A stretch of DNA of 64,000 bases. Source: Candidatus Kuenenia stuttgartensis (lineage in GTDB: Bacteria; Pseudomonadota; Alphaproteobacteria; SMXS01). This document shows, piece by piece, positions 8,761 through 19,800 of this stretch. Location: positions 1 to 64,000 of the forward strand of contig CALQFM020000007.1 in assembly GCA_943329845.2 (NCBI GenBank). The letters run 5' to 3'. The notes beneath the pieces are model-generated. The model was not told the origin of the DNA, searched no databases, and saw nothing but the letters and a program-made list of their open reading frames with translations. The position numbers and the translations under genes are program-made. Numbering within the stretch: position 1 is the stretch's first letter; each line of letters opens with the position of its first letter.

Positions 8761-9405
8761 CTACTCCGCTGCCTGGCTCGCCTGTTCGGCCGCGTGGTCG
8801 ATGGCGCGCAGCAGCATGTCGGTTTCCTGCGCCCCGACCATCACCTGCCGCTGGTCGATGATGAAACAGGGAACGCCGGAGACGCCCATGCGGCGGGCGA
8901 CGGTTTCCTCGCGCAGCACCAGTTCCCGGTCGGCGTCGCCGGCCAGCAGCTTGGCGACCACGCCTGAGTCCATGCCGGCTTCTTTCGCCACCTTTACCAG
9001 CACGGCAGGATCGCCGATGTCCGCGCCTTCCATGAAATACGCCCGAAACAGCCCCTCAATCACCGCGTCCTGCACGCCGGCGGTGTGGGCCCAGTGGTTC
9101 AGGCGGTGGGAATCGAGTGTGTTGGGAAGCCGCTTCTGCTTCTCCAGCGAGAACTCCAGGCCTTCTTCCTTGGCCGTGGCCTGGACTACCTTGTAGACGC
9201 CCTTGGCCTGGTCGGTGCCGCCGAACTTGGCCTGCATGTACGCCTTGCGGTCATAGCCTTCGCGCGGCGTGTCCGGGTTGAGCTGGTAGGGCCGCCAGAT
9301 CACGTCGAACGCGATATCCGGTCGCGCGGCGATCGCCTTCTCGAGGCGCCGCTTGCCGATGTAGCACCAGGGACAGATGGAATCCGAGATCACGTCTATT
9401 TGCAT
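8761..9405 (-). CDS. DsbA-family (FrnE-like) thioredoxin-fold oxidoreductase
   Basis: 214 residues. The thioredoxin fold begins at once with DVISDSICPWCYIGKRRLEKA, carrying a CPWC redox motif at residues 12-15, followed by an all-helical insertion and a C-terminal cis-Pro region GVSGVPCFII. This arrangement is that of the DsbA/FrnE/HCCA-isomerase clan; the CPWC motif favours a FrnE-like cytoplasmic disulfide oxidoreductase over 2-hydroxychromene-2-carboxylate isomerase. There is no signal peptide, so it acts in the cytoplasm. It is a single gene facing the malyl-CoA lyase gene and divergent from accA with 212 bp between; no distinct operator was recognised there. Confidence 0.85.
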   Translation of the reverse strand: MQIDVISDSICPWCYIGKRRLEKAIAARPDIAFDVIWRPYQLNPDTPREGYDRKAYMQAKFGGTDQAKGVYKVVQATAKEEGLEFSLEKQKRLPNTLDSHRLNHWAHTAGVQDAVIEGLFRAYFMEGADIGDPAVLVKVAKEAGMDSGVVAKLLAGDADRELVLREETVARRMGVSGVPCFIIDQRQVMVGAQETDMLLRAIDHAAEQASQAAE

Positions 9406-9617
9406 GAAATCACCATACGCCCGGCGTCCGGGCCGTGTGAGTCAAAATTCGCCACATAGGCGGTGCGCGAACGCACGAGATGCCCGATCCGGGTTAGCAA
9501 GTTGGGGTGGTTTCGGGTACAAGACGTGCTCCGGCATCAAGCGGCCGCCCATGCAAAACGTTCGGGCGCGCGCAGCGTTCCTTTGAAACGAACAGGGTTC
9601 GTAACGATATCCACATC

Positions 9618-10574
9618 ATGGAAGCAGTCCTGGAATTCGAAAAGCCCATCGCGGAACTCGAAAGCAAGATCCGTGAATTGAAGCGCCTCTCCGACGGCGG
9701 CGGGGTGAATGTGGTCGATGAGGTGGTCCGCCTCGAAGGCAAGCTGGAACAGCTGCTGCGCCAGACCTACAAGGACCTCAATCCCTGGCAGAAGACCCAG
9801 GTGGCCCGGCATCAGCGCCGGCCGCATTTCGGCGACTATCTCGAGGGCCTGTTCACCGACTACACGCCGCTCGCGGGTGACCGCGGCTTCGGCGACGACC
9901 AGGCGATCCTGGGCGGCCTGGCGCGGTTCCGCGGCGAGGCGGTGCTGGTCATGGGCCACGAGAAGGGCAGGGACACGGAAACCCGCCTGAAGCACAATTT
10001 CGGCATGGCCCGGCCCGAGGGCTACCGCAAGGCGGTGCGCCTGATGGAGCTGGCCGACCGCTTCCGCCTGCCGCTGATCACGCTGGTGGATACTGCCGGC
10101 GCCTATCCTGGTGTCGGCGCCGAGGAGCGCGGCCAGGCCGAGGCCATCGCCCGGTCGACCGAGGCATGCCTCAATCTGGGCGTGCCGCTGATCGCCTGCA
10201 TCGTCGGCGAGGGCGGCTCGGGTGGCGCGGTGGCGCTGGCGGCCGGCAACCGGGTGCTGATGTTCGAGCACGCGATCTACTCCGTGATCTCGCCGGAAGG
10301 CTGCGCATCGATCCTCTGGCGCAGCCCGGACTTCGCGGAGGTCGCGGCCACGGCGCTGAAGCTGACCGCCCAGGATCTGAAACGGCTGAAGGTGATCGAC
10401 GACATCGTCGCCGAGCCGCTCGGCGGCGCGCACCGCGACCCGGCCAAGGCCATCGACCGCTTGGGCACCGCCATCGCCGGCGCGCTCGATTCCCTGTCCG
10501 GCAAGAGTCCGGAGACGCTGCGCGACGAACGCCGGCGCAAATTTCTTGCGATGGGGACCGCCGGTGTCGCGTAA
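9618..10574 (+). CDS. accA: Acetyl-CoA carboxylase carboxyltransferase subunit alpha
   Basis: 318 residues from ATG 9618. With AccD it forms the carboxyltransferase that moves CO2 from biotin to acetyl-CoA, giving malonyl-CoA for fatty acid synthesis. The N-terminal [15 protein letters not shown] helix, [15 protein letters not shown], the [23 protein letters not shown] segment and the oxyanion-loop region [15 protein letters not shown] are classical AccA signatures. The first ATG of the reading frame region at 9618 fits the family start. A small exported protein overlaps its 3' end. No anomaly. Confidence 0.96.
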   Translation: MEAVLEFEKPIAELESKIRELKRLSDGGGVNVVDEVVRLEGKLEQLLRQTYKDLNPWQKTQVARHQRRPHFGDYLEGLFTDYTPLAGDRGFGDDQAILGGLARFRGEAVLVMGHEKGRDTETRLKHNFGMARPEGYRKAVRLMELADRFRLPLITLVDTAGAYPGVGAEERGQAEAIARSTEACLNLGVPLIACIVGEGGSGGAVALAAGNRVLMFEHAIYSVISPEGCASILWRSPDFAEVAATALKLTAQDLKRLKVIDDIVAEPLGGAHRDPAKAIDRLGTAIAGALDSLSGKSPETLRDERRRKFLAMGTAGVA

Positions 10575-11010
10575 CAGCATCCTTCTCATCCTCGCACTGC
10601 TCGGCGCGCCCGCCGCCGCGAACGCGCAGGTCGACATGTCGGCGCCGCCCTCCGACGCGCCGGCCGATCAGGCGGCACAGCCGCAGCGCGATCCGGTCAT
10701 CACCATGTTCGACAATTTCTCGATCTCGGGCGTCGTGGCGGGGCTGTGCAAGCCGCCCGACGAGGCGACCATGGGCCGCTTCATGAGCAACCTCAGCGTC
10801 GTCCACCAGGTCACGATCAAGCAGATGCGTCAGCAGATGCCGGAAAAGTCGGCCAAGGAAATCTCGGATTTGCTGCTGAGCCGGATGCAGAACCTGAACC
10901 AGGTGGCGACCAGCGCCGTCCAGCAGAAGGGCTGCACCGACCCCGAGATCGTCAAGCTGGTCGACACCTTCACGGTCAACGCGTCGCTGGATCTCGCCAA
11001 GCAGCCATGA
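10564..11010 (+). CDS. Small exported protein of unknown function
   Basis: 148 residues from GTG 10564, which overlaps the last codons of accA; a TTG at 10546 is the alternative. The GTG start gives a clean signal peptide [21 protein letters not shown] followed by cleavage. The mature protein is helical with two cysteines (GLCKPPD and QKGCTDPE) that could form a disulfide in the periplasm. No known domain was recognised. It sits between accA and the convergent secA; the overlap with accA suggests translational coupling. Confidence 0.65.
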   Translation: MSRNSILLILALLGAPAAANAQVDMSAPPSDAPADQAAQPQRDPVITMFDNFSISGVVAGLCKPPDEATMGRFMSNLSVVHQVTIKQMRQQMPEKSAKEISDLLLSRMQNLNQVATSAVQQKGCTDPEIVKLVDTFTVNASLDLAKQP

Positions 11011-11046
11011 AGCCGCCATTCGCCATCGCCGTCGGTTGAGTGCACT

Positions 11047-11074
11047 GTCACCGGAATCCAGCCCATCCGGTGAC
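11047..11074. repeat. Perfect 9-bp inverted repeat between convergent genes
   Basis: GTCACCGGA at 11047-11055 and TCCGGTGAC at 11066-11074 flank a 10-nt loop, in the 170-bp gap between the exported protein (plus) and secA (minus). No T tract follows on either strand, so it is only a possible bidirectional transcript end. Confidence 0.5.
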
Positions 11075-11180
11075 GCCTTGCTAAGCCCGCCGGTCCGCTG
11101 CGCGACCGGTCGAATCCCGGAGCCGTTGGGCGCACCGTCAGTGAATTTCAGCAGCGCGAGGCCGCCCCGGCGAAAGCGCC

Positions 11181-13886
11181 CTACGCGTTGGCCAGCGCGC
11201 CGTGGCAGTGCTTGTACTTCTTGCCCGAGCCGCAGGGGCAGGGCGAGTTGCGTGCCACGCGGCCCCAGGTCTCCGGATCGCTCTTGTTGGCCGCGCGCAC
11301 GTTCCGTAGGGCATCGAGCGTCATCTCGTTCTCGCCGGTGACCGGGTCCAGATGGGTCGCCTGGCCGCGCGGCGGCTCCCGGTAGTCTTCGGTCGGCGGC
11401 TCCTCGAAACGCAGCTCCACATGAGACATCAGCAGGGTGGTTTCGGTGCGCACCCGGCCCATCATGGCCTCGAACATCTCGAATGCCTCGCTCTTGTACT
11501 CGTTGAGCGGGTCGCGCTGGCCATAGGCGCGCAGGGTCACGGTCTGGCGCAGATGGTCGAGCTGCAGCAGATGGTCCTTCCACTGGCTGTCCACGGTCTG
11601 CAGCAGCATGTTCTTTTCCAGCCAGTTCATGGCCTTCGAGCCAAAGCGTTCCGCGCGTTCGGCCATGAAGCCGTCGACCAGCTTCTGCAGCCGCTCGCCG
11701 ATCTGGACCTCGCTGAGGCCGTCTTCCTTCAGCCATTCGGCGAGGGGCGGCTCGATGTTGAAGACGCGGTGGAACTCCACCCGCAGGCCTTCCGTGTCCC
11801 ACTGCTCGGGGAACGAGCGCGGCGGGATGTGCTGGTGCAGCACATGCAGCACGGTGTCCTCGCGCATGTCGGCGACGGTCTCGGAGACGTCCTCGGCTTC
11901 CATCAGCTCGCGGCGCTGCTCGTAGATCGCCTTGCGCTGGTCGTTCATGACGTCGTCGTATTTGAGCAGGTTCTTGCGGATGTCGAAGTTGCGCGCCTCG
12001 ACCTTCATCTGCGCCTTCTCGAGCGCCTTGTTGATCCACGGATGGGTGATCGCCTCGCCCTCTTCCAGGCCCAGGCGCACCAGCATGCTGTCCATGCGCT
12101 CCGACCCGAAGATGCGCATCAGGTCGTCTTCCAGCGACAGGTAGAACTTGGAATGGCCCGGGTCGCCCTGGCGGCCCGACCGGCCGCGCAGCTGGTTGTC
12201 GATGCGCCGGCTTTCGTGGCGCTCGGTGCCGATGACGTAGAGGCCGCCGGAGGCCTTCACCCTGCCGCGCTCTTCCATCATCTCGGCGGTGATCGAGTCG
12301 CTCAGCCGCTTGCGCTCGGCCTCGTCCTCGACGCCCTCGAGTTCGGCGGCGATGCGCATCTCGATGTTGCCGCCCAGCTGGATGTCGGTGCCGCGGCCGG
12401 CCATGTTGGTGGCGATGGTGACGCCGTTCGCCCGGCCCGCCTGGGCGATGATGTAGGCTTCCTGCTCGTGATAGCGGGCGTTCAGCACGTTGTGCGTGAT
12501 CTTGCGCTTCTTCAGCAGCTCGGACAGCAGCTCCGACTTCTCGATGCTGACGGTGCCGACCAGCACCGGCTGGCCGCGCTTGGTGCACTCCTCGATCTGG
12601 GTGATGATCGCGTCGTACTTCTCGCGCGCGGTCCGGTAGACCTCGTCGTTCTCGTCGATGCGCTGCACCGGCAGGTTGGTGGGAATCTCCACCACGTTCA
12701 GCTTGTAGATGTCGGCGAACTCGGCGGCCTCGGTCGAGGCGGTGCCGGTCATGCCCGACAGCTTGGGATAGAGGCGGAAGTAGTTCTGGAAGGTGATCGA
12801 CGCGAGCGTCTGGTTCTCGTTCTGGATACGGACCTGTTCCTTCGCCTCCAGCGCCTGGTGCAGGCCCTCGGAAAAGCGGCGGCCTTCCATCATGCGGCCG
12901 GTGAACTCGTCGATGATGATGACCTTGTCGTCCTTGACGATGTAGTCCACGTCGCGGGTGAACATCTTGTGGGCGCGCAGGGCCTGGTTCACGTGATGCA
13001 CGATCGACACGTTCTCGATGTCGTACAGGCTCCCGCCCTCGATCAGGCCGGCCTGCTTCAGGATCTGCTCCATATGCTCGGTGCCGGCTTCGGTGAGCAC
13101 CACCGTCTTGGCTTTCTCGTCCTTCTCGATGTCCGTTTCGGTCAGGACGTCGATGTATTTGTTGATCGTCCGGTACAGCTCCGAATTGTCCTCGGTCGGA
13201 CCCGAGATGATCAGCGGCGTGCGCGCCTCGTCCACCAGAATGCTGTCCACCTCGTCGACGATGGCGAAGTTGAACGCCCGCTGCACCATGGCGTCGAGCG
13301 AGAACTTCATATTGTCGCGCAGGTAGTCGAAGCCGAATTCGTTGTTGGTGCCGTAGGTGATGTCGCAGCCATAGGCGTAGCGGCGCTCGTCGTCGTCCAG
13401 GCCGTGGACGATGCAGCCCACGTCGAGGCCCAGGAACTTGAAGATCTGGCCCATCCACTTCGAATCGCGGCTCGCCAGGTAGTCGTTGACGGTCACCACG
13501 TGGACACCCTTGCCGCCGACGGCGTTCAGGTAGGTCGCCAGCGTCGACACCAGCGTCTTGCCCTCGCCGGTGCGCATCTCGGCAATGCCGCCATCGTGCA
13601 GCACCATGCCGCCGATGAGCTGTACATCGAAATGCCGCTGGCCCAGGACGCGCCACGCGGTTTCGCGCACCACGGCGAAGGCTTCGACCAGCAGGCTGTC
13701 GAGCGTCGCGCCGTCGTCGATCCGTTTGCGGAACTCGGCGGTCTTGGCGCGCAGCTGCTCGTCCGTCAGCGCCTTGATCTGCGGCTCGAGGGCGTTGATC
13801 GCCTGCACGCGCGGCGCATAGCCCTTGACGATGCGATCATTGGCCGAACCGAACAGCCGCTTGGCGAAGTTGCCTAGTCCGAGCAT
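11181..13886 (-). CDS. secA: Preprotein translocase ATPase SecA
   Basis: 901 residues from ATG 13886 ([13 protein letters not shown]), the normal alphaproteobacterial length; a longer frame to 13952 lacks homology. It drives Sec-dependent secretion through SecYEG. Walker A region [18 protein letters not shown]-type box [19 protein letters not shown], and the motif [11 protein letters not shown] are all seen, followed by the wing/scaffold domains. The C-terminus ends in a zinc-binding SEC-C motif, [14 protein letters not shown], used for SecB and lipid binding. Monocistronic, convergent with the accA pair. No anomaly. Confidence 0.98.
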   Translation of the reverse strand: MLGLGNFAKRLFGSANDRIVKGYAPRVQAINALEPQIKALTDEQLRAKTAEFRKRIDDGATLDSLLVEAFAVVRETAWRVLGQRHFDVQLIGGMVLHDGGIAEMRTGEGKTLVSTLATYLNAVGGKGVHVVTVNDYLASRDSKWMGQIFKFLGLDVGCIVHGLDDDERRYAYGCDITYGTNNEFGFDYLRDNMKFSLDAMVQRAFNFAIVDEVDSILVDEARTPLIISGPTEDNSELYRTINKYIDVLTETDIEKDEKAKTVVLTEAGTEHMEQILKQAGLIEGGSLYDIENVSIVHHVNQALRAHKMFTRDVDYIVKDDKVIIIDEFTGRMMEGRRFSEGLHQALEAKEQVRIQNENQTLASITFQNYFRLYPKLSGMTGTASTEAAEFADIYKLNVVEIPTNLPVQRIDENDEVYRTAREKYDAIITQIEECTKRGQPVLVGTVSIEKSELLSELLKKRKITHNVLNARYHEQEAYIIAQAGRANGVTIATNMAGRGTDIQLGGNIEMRIAAELEGVEDEAERKRLSDSITAEMMEERGRVKASGGLYVIGTERHESRRIDNQLRGRSGRQGDPGHSKFYLSLEDDLMRIFGSERMDSMLVRLGLEEGEAITHPWINKALEKAQMKVEARNFDIRKNLLKYDDVMNDQRKAIYEQRRELMEAEDVSETVADMREDTVLHVLHQHIPPRSFPEQWDTEGLRVEFHRVFNIEPPLAEWLKEDGLSEVQIGERLQKLVDGFMAERAERFGSKAMNWLEKNMLLQTVDSQWKDHLLQLDHLRQTVTLRAYGQRDPLNEYKSEAFEMFEAMMGRVRTETTLLMSHVELRFEEPPTEDYREPPRGQATHLDPVTGENEMTLDALRNVRAANKSDPETWGRVARNSPCPCGSGKKYKHCHGALANA

Positions 13887-14055
13887 GCAAAACCCTACTT
13901 TCTCGCCCGATGAAGGAGCGACCCACACATCGGGGACACATAAGACCGGCATAGGGTTATGTCAATGAACCCTGGGCCGGCCGGCGATCTGGATTTGAAG
14001 GTAACGACGGATGCGGGCACAATGTTCGAGTCCACCAACGGGCGAGGGAAACAGC

Positions 14056-14418
14056 ATGACCGATAATCAGACTGCACCACAGACCGGTTCGACAGATATG
14101 ACCCTGGTTGCCTACATCTGCTACGCGGCGGCGGTCGTGGTCGGTGTATCGGGGATTGTCGGTGTCGTGATCGCCTACATGCAGCGGCCGCAGGACGCGG
14201 GCACGTGGAAGGAAAGCCACGACACCTGGCTCATCCGAACCTTCTGGTTCTGGCTTGCGGGAGCGGCCATCGGATGGATACTGGTGCCGGCTCTCGGTCT
14301 CGGCATTCTGGTGCTGATCGCCGTATACATCTGGTACATCGTGCGGCTGGTGAAAGGCTGGATGGCCTATGATAAGAAGCAGCCGATCGCCAAGCCCGAC
14401 GACCTGCTCTTCGGCTGA
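14056..14418 (+). CDS. Small multi-span membrane protein (DUF4870/COG3671-like)
   Basis: 120 residues from ATG 14056 with GAGGGAAAC upstream. Three hydrophobic stretches at about 17-40, 63-80 and 84-102 give a small inner-membrane protein with a short polar N-terminus and a charged tail. The sequence pattern (AYICYAAAVVVGVSGIVGVVIAY then DTWLIRTFWFWLAG) resembles the COG3671/DUF4870 group, which has no assigned function. It lies between secA (divergent) and argJ (same strand, 52 bp away). In many relatives a peptidyl-prolyl isomerase occupies this place between secA and argJ; that gene is not here. Confidence 0.72.
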   Translation: MTDNQTAPQTGSTDMTLVAYICYAAAVVVGVSGIVGVVIAYMQRPQDAGTWKESHDTWLIRTFWFWLAGAAIGWILVPALGLGILVLIAVYIWYIVRLVKGWMAYDKKQPIAKPDDLLFG

Positions 14419-14470
14419 GAGGCGGGCGTCCGGCCCCTAAGCGGGAACAACTGGTCAAGGAGTTGAATGA

Positions 14471-15702
<1,232 letters not shown>

Positions 15703-15706
<4 letters not shown>

Positions 15707-16239
15707 TCCCCATACGCCGCCGCATCGAGACCGACCGACTCCTGCTGAGGCCCTACAAGCGCGCCGACTTGCCATTCATCCCGGCGCTGATCGGCGACTG
15801 GGAAGTGACGCGCTGGCTGTCGCGCGCGCCCTATCCCTATACGGACAAGGATGCGCGGGACTGGCTCGGCATCTCGCGGCGCATCCGCTGGTGGCGGCGC
15901 GGGCTGCCCTATGTGGTGACCCGGCGCCAGGATGGCGCCGTGATGGGCGGCGTCGGCGTGAGCTTCGACGACAACGAGGTCGGCTACTGGCTGGGCCAGC
16001 CGTTTTGGGGAAATGGCTATGCGACAGAGGCCGTTAGGGGGATTTCAGAATGTGCTTTCTCGCATTACGGGCTTGGCCACCTCTGGGCCGGCGTGATGCA
16101 GGGGAACGACCGCTCGTGCCGGGTGCTGGAGAAGGCCGGCTTCGAATGGAAGGGCATGCGCCGCTACCGGCTGCGTGACGGCGAGGGCGACGTGCATCAT
16201 TACCGGCTGGAACGCGAATCCTGGAGCTTCGCCCCATGA
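15703..16239 (+). CDS. GNAT-family N-acetyltransferase (RimJ/RimL type)
   Basis: 178 residues from TTG 15703, which overlaps the argJ stop; no other start lies near the beginning of the domain. ETDRLLLRPYKRADLP is the typical opening of RimJ/RimL-like acetyltransferases, WLGQPFWGNGYATEAVRG is the acetyl-CoA pyrophosphate-binding loop, and NDRSCRVLEKAGFEWKG is the C-terminal beta-strand motif. Possible substrates include ribosomal-protein N-termini or small amines; nothing here decides. It ends in an ATGA overlap with mutT, so the two are coupled. Confidence 0.87.
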
Positions 16240-16646
16240 GCGAGTCGAAACCGATTGTTCTGGTTGCCGCCGTGGCGCTGGTGGACGTGGACGGCCGCGT
16301 GCTGATCGCCCAGCGGCCCGAGGGCAAGTCGATGGCCGGGTTGTGGGAATTCCCCGGCGGCAAGGTCGAGCCCGGCGAAACGCCGGAGGCGGCGCTGATC
16401 CGTGAGCTGGAGGAGGAACTGGGCATCCAGACCTGGGCGAGTTGCCTGGCGCCGTTCACCTTCGCCTCGCACACTTACGAGAACTTCCACCTGCTGATGC
16501 CGCTGTTCGTCTGCCGCAAATGGGAGGGGACGGCCATCGCCCGCGAGCACACGGCGCTGAAGTGGGTACGGGTCGCCCGGTTGTCCGACTATCCCATGCC
16601 GCCCGCCGACGTGCCGCTGGTCGCCATGCTGAGAGATCTGTTGTGA
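16236..16646 (+). CDS. mutT: 8-oxo-dGTP diphosphatase (MutT-type Nudix hydrolase)
   Basis: 136 residues. The Nudix box is complete: GGKVEPGETPEAALIRELEEELGI fits GX5EX7REUXEEXGU (residues about 37-59). The following REHTALKWV and LPMPPADVPL-like end are as in MutT, which removes 8-oxo-dGTP from the nucleotide pool to prevent A-to-C mutation. It overlaps its neighbours on both sides by four bases (ATGA with the acetyltransferase, GTGA with DUF2459). Chromosomal position after argJ is common in alphaproteobacteria. Confidence 0.92.
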   Translation: MSESKPIVLVAAVALVDVDGRVLIAQRPEGKSMAGLWEFPGGKVEPGETPEAALIRELEEELGIQTWASCLAPFTFASHTYENFHLLMPLFVCRKWEGTAIAREHTALKWVRVARLSDYPMPPADVPLVAMLRDLL

Positions 16647-17275
16647 CGCCGAGGCGCTGGGTTGTCCGCCTGCTGGGCGGCATCGCCGGCGCCGTCCTGC
16701 TCTACTGGGTGGTCGCCGCCGCGGCGATGTTCATCCCAATTAATAGAAATTTCATCCAAACACCTCAAGGCATAGAGGTTTTTCTCTCATCCAACGGCAT
16801 CCACGTCGACCTTGCCCTCCCGGTGGCCAATGACGTCAAGGACTGGCGGGCAGAAGGCCTCGTGATCCTTCCGGACACGGCCTATCTCGCATTCGGCTGG
16901 GGCGAGCGGGACTTCTACCTTCAGGTCCCGACCTGGGCCGATTTCCGCATCACAACCGGCGTGAACTCGCTGTTGTGGCGACCGGCTCTGATGCATGTCA
17001 GCGAGCTGCGATCCCCGCGGCAAGACGCCATAAGGCTCACCATCTCGGAAGCGCAGTATGCGAGGCTGGTGCGCGCCATCCGGATGGGTTTCGCGCCAGG
17101 CCCGGTGCGGATACTGCCCGGGAAAGGCTATGGTCCCAGAGATAATTTCTATGAAGGTGCAGGGGCTTACAGAATGTTCATGACCTGCAACCAGTGGACG
17201 AACCGCGCGCTTGCCGATGCCGGCGTGCGCGCGGTCCTGTGGTCGCCCCTGCCGTTCGGCGTGATGCGCCGCTAG
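16643..17275 (+). CDS. DUF2459 (TIGR02117-like) membrane-anchored protein
   Basis: 210 residues from GTG 16643, overlapping the mutT stop. An N-terminal hydrophobic segment (GGIAGAVLLYWVVAAAAMFIPI) anchors a soluble domain with the family landmarks SNGIHVDLALPV, AFGWGERDFYLQVPTW and YGPRDNFYEGAGAYRMFMTCNQWTN. DUF2459 proteins are found near urease or alone and their activity is unknown; the conserved His and Cys-Asn suggest a papain/NlpC-like fold, which is my inference. Bases about 16735-16800 are clearly more AT-rich than the surroundings. Its TAG overlaps the stop of the convergent host-attachment gene. Confidence 0.85.
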   Translation: MTPRRWVVRLLGGIAGAVLLYWVVAAAAMFIPINRNFIQTPQGIEVFLSSNGIHVDLALPVANDVKDWRAEGLVILPDTAYLAFGWGERDFYLQVPTWADFRITTGVNSLLWRPALMHVSELRSPRQDAIRLTISEAQYARLVRAIRMGFAPGPVRILPGKGYGPRDNFYEGAGAYRMFMTCNQWTNRALADAGVRAVLWSPLPFGVMRR

Positions 17276-17745
17276 GTTGCCAGTGTTGGCTTGCCGATAT
17301 CGAGCGAGGCCAGATGTTTGGGCAGCTCCGGTTCGGGCACGTTGGTGAGATCCTTGCCCAGCTCCGCGCGCAGGCGGGCGGCGATGTGGCCGTTGGAGAG
17401 CTTGCGGATTTCGCCCAGCGTCCGCGGCGCGGCCACCAGGAACAGGTCGTCGAATTTCCCGTTCAGGGCGGCGGCGTCGAGATATTCAACCAGATCCTTG
17501 ACGAATTTGTGCTTTTCCATGTTCTGTGGATCGCTGTGCGGTTCGATACTCGAGCGCCGTGGGCCGGCGCTCGAGAAACTGCGGCCGGGTCTGTCGCTGA
17601 CCAGGTCCTGCGTGAGCCGCCGGGCCGCCCCGGAATCCAACTCGCCGACCAGCTTGAGTTTCAGTCCGGAGCCGGACGTCGAATAGATCCGCGCCTTGGC
17701 GCTGTCCGCGATCGCGATCCACGACTTGATCGTCTTTCCATGCAT
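17272..17745 (-). CDS. Host attachment family protein
   Basis: 157 residues of the host attachment protein family (AtsE-like, first noted in Agrobacterium; baeRF-type eRF1-related fold). WIAIADSAKARIYS is the first strand, the middle has a charged disordered part with RPGRSFSS, and VEYLDAAALNGKFDDLFLVAAPRTLGEIRKL is the signature helix and strand. The molecular role is not established despite the name. It is a single gene; its stop codon overlaps that of DUF2459 in the palindromic CTAG, so there is no spacer between two convergent genes. Confidence 0.85.
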   Translation of the reverse strand: MHGKTIKSWIAIADSAKARIYSTSGSGLKLKLVGELDSGAARRLTQDLVSDRPGRSFSSAGPRRSSIEPHSDPQNMEKHKFVKDLVEYLDAAALNGKFDDLFLVAAPRTLGEIRKLSNGHIAARLRAELGKDLTNVPEPELPKHLASLDIGKPTLAT

Positions 17746-17792
17746 GTCGCACCTAACCCTTTGTCGTTACTAAAAAACGTACATCGGTGCCG

Positions 17793-18716
17793 TTAGGGGC
17801 GCTTCCATGGCCGGGGTGAGGCTTTTTCCCCGGTCGACTGTTCTTGAGTGCCCAGGACCTGGGCGAGGCGCATTGTAGCACTGCCGGGCGCCAGTGGCTT
17901 CTGCTGACTTTCGTGCGGCGCCCAGCCGGTCAGGAAGACGATATCGAAGGTGGCGGGGATACGCCCGTCCGGCCGCGCGTAGAGATCGTGGTAGGCTTCC
18001 ACTGCGGCGAACAGCGTGCGGCGCTTCAGCGGCGCCTTGTGGCGCGCTAACACGGCATTGGCCTCACCCATCCCCTGGAGGTCGCGCATCAGGCTGAAGG
18101 CGTCGGCGTAGTCCACTGTAATCCTTTCCACATCGGCCACCGGCAGCGCGAAACCGGCCCGCTGCAGCAGGCCGCCGGCATCGCGAATGTCGGCGAAGGG
18201 GGAAACCCGTGGCGCGACACCGGGTTCCACCGCCAACTCGGCCTGCATCATGGCCTGGCGGAGTTCTGTCAGGGTGTCGCCGCCCAGCATGGCGGCCAGG
18301 AACAGGCCATCGGGCTTGAGCGCGCGGTTGAGCTGGATCAGCGCGCCGGGCAGGTCGTTCACCCAGTGCAGCGACAGCGCCGAAACCGCCAGGTTGAACG
18401 ACTCCTCGGCGAACGGCAGCAGCTCCTCGTCGGCGGCGACCCGCAGTCCGGGTGCCTGCGCAGTCATGCGCGGCGACAAGTCGGCCGAGACCAGCGTCCT
18501 TACGTCCGGCCGCGCCGCCAGCAGGCGACCCAGCGCCCCCGTGTGGCAGCCAAGGTCGAGCGCCACGGGGAACTCGCGGGCGATGTCGAGCAGCCGGTCG
18601 GCGATGCGGTCGGCGACCTCGGCCTTGAGGAACTCGAACCCGGCGAATGCGGCGGCGCGCTGGTCGCGGCGCTGCCGTACCAGGCGGCGGTCGAAGATCT
18701 CCATGGCGGTGCTCAT
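17793..18716 (-). CDS. SAM-dependent methyltransferase (NDUFAF5/BioC-like)
   Basis: 307 residues. After an N-terminal helix (IFDRRLVRQRRDQRAA) motif I is VALDLGCHTGALGRLLAA, the acidic strand is VSADLSPRM, and motif II/III are FNLAVSALSLHWVNDLPGALIQLNRALKPDGLFLAAMLGG. The N-terminal RxLxxxRRxRAA helix and LHWVND are typical of the NDUFAF5 group, which in mitochondria modifies a complex I subunit, and of BioC-like proteins. In alphaproteobacteria this gene commonly lies divergent from comF, as here with 53 bp between. Substrate is unproven. Confidence 0.83.
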   Translation of the reverse strand: MSTAMEIFDRRLVRQRRDQRAAAFAGFEFLKAEVADRIADRLLDIAREFPVALDLGCHTGALGRLLAARPDVRTLVSADLSPRMTAQAPGLRVAADEELLPFAEESFNLAVSALSLHWVNDLPGALIQLNRALKPDGLFLAAMLGGDTLTELRQAMMQAELAVEPGVAPRVSPFADIRDAGGLLQRAGFALPVADVERITVDYADAFSLMRDLQGMGEANAVLARHKAPLKRRTLFAAVEAYHDLYARPDGRIPATFDIVFLTGWAPHESQQKPLAPGSATMRLAQVLGTQEQSTGEKASPRPWKRP

Positions 18717-18769
18717 CAGGGGTATATGGCACGGCTTTCGTCACCCGGAAAGTCTGATAGCATGGCGGT

Positions 18770-19519
18770 ATGTTAGGGGCTGTTTCGCAGATCGGACGTC
18801 ACGTGCTCGATGCGGTGTTCCCGCCGCAATGCCCCGTCTGTGCGGCCATCGTGCAGGAGCACGCCCAACTCTGTTCCGCGTGCTGGACCCAAATCCGCTT
18901 CATCGGCGCACCGCACTGTAGCTGTTGCGGCGTGCCGCTGGAGTTCGACGTGGGCGGCGATGCGCTCTGCCTGCAATGCCTGACCGACCGCCCGGCATTC
19001 GACCGGGCGCGCGCCGTGATGCTGTACGACGATTTCAGCCGCGGGCTGGTGCTGAAGTTCAAGCATGGCGACCGGCTCGACCCGGCGGCGGTGTTCGCCC
19101 GCTGGATGGCGCGGGCCGGCCGCGAACTGCTCGACGGCGCCGACATCATCGCGCCGGTGCCGCTGCACTGGACCCGGCTGCTGTCGCGCCGCTACAACCA
19201 GTCGGCCATCCTCGCCCGCCATATCGCCAAGGCCGGAGGGCCGGCGTTCGTTCCCGACCTGCTCACCCGCACCCGCCGCACGCCCAGCCAGGGCGCCCTG
19301 AGCCGGAAGGAGCGGTCCAGCAACGTCCGGGGAGCCTTCGCCGTGTCAGAGCGTTACCAGGACACTCTGAAGGGACGCCGCATTGTTCTGGTCGATGACG
19401 TGCTGACCACGTGCGCCACCGCCGGACATTGCGCCCGGGCGCTGCGCAAGGCCGGCGCCGAACGCGTGGACGTGTTGACACTGGCGCGTGTTGCGTTGCC
19501 GGATCAGGCGGCTATATAG
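18770..19519 (+). CDS. comF: ComF family protein (phosphoribosyltransferase fold)
   Basis: 249 residues. The N-terminus has a double zinc-ribbon-like Cys pattern (FPPQCPVCAAIV, CSACW, CSCCGVPLE, CLQCL), followed by a type I PRTase domain with the PRPP-binding motif RIVLVDDVLTTCATAGHCARAL. ComF proteins are linked to DNA uptake in competent bacteria, but most alphaproteobacterial copies are called from homology only. It is divergent from the methyltransferase and followed after 23 bp by grxC. No other competence gene lies in the window. Confidence 0.88.
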   Translation: MLGAVSQIGRHVLDAVFPPQCPVCAAIVQEHAQLCSACWTQIRFIGAPHCSCCGVPLEFDVGGDALCLQCLTDRPAFDRARAVMLYDDFSRGLVLKFKHGDRLDPAAVFARWMARAGRELLDGADIIAPVPLHWTRLLSRRYNQSAILARHIAKAGGPAFVPDLLTRTRRTPSQGALSRKERSSNVRGAFAVSERYQDTLKGRRIVLVDDVLTTCATAGHCARALRKAGAERVDVLTLARVALPDQAAI

Positions 19520-19542
19520 GGGAAACGGACCAGGAGTTGCCC

Positions 19543-19800
19543 ATGGCTGATATCGTCATCTACACCTCGGCGTTCTGCGGCTATTGCGCCCGCGCCAAGC
19601 GGCTGTTGAAGGAAAAGGGCGCCGAATTCAACGAGATCGGCGTCGACATGAATCCATCGCTTCGCGAGGAGATGATGGCGAAGGCTGGCGGCCGATACAC
19701 GGTGCCGCAGATTTTCATCAACGGCCGGCATGTGGGCGGCTGCGACGACCTTCACGAACTCGACGCCCGCGGCGAGCTCGACAAGCTGCTGGCCGCCTGA
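19543..19800 (+). CDS. grxC: Glutaredoxin 3
   Basis: 85 residues from ATG 19543 with CAGGAG upstream. The dithiol active site CGYC is in YTSAFCGYCARAKRLL at residues 11-14; the glutathione-binding TVPQIFINGRHVGGCDDLHEL segment follows. It reduces protein disulfides and glutathione mixed disulfides in the cytoplasm. Its TGA overlaps the ATG of the Nit1-like amidase (TGATG), coupling two glutathione-related functions. Confidence 0.95.
   Translation: MADIVIYTSAFCGYCARAKRLLKEKGAEFNEIGVDMNPSLREEMMAKAGGRYTVPQIFINGRHVGGCDDLHELDARGELDKLLAA

Noticed and set aside
10171-13656. Very long minus-strand frame (1161 codons) through accA and secA
   Set aside because: Out-of-frame shadow of secA caused by high GC; composition is Arg/Pro/Gly-rich with no domain.
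11352-13877. 841-codon frame opposite secA
   Set aside because: Antisense shadow of a complete secA.
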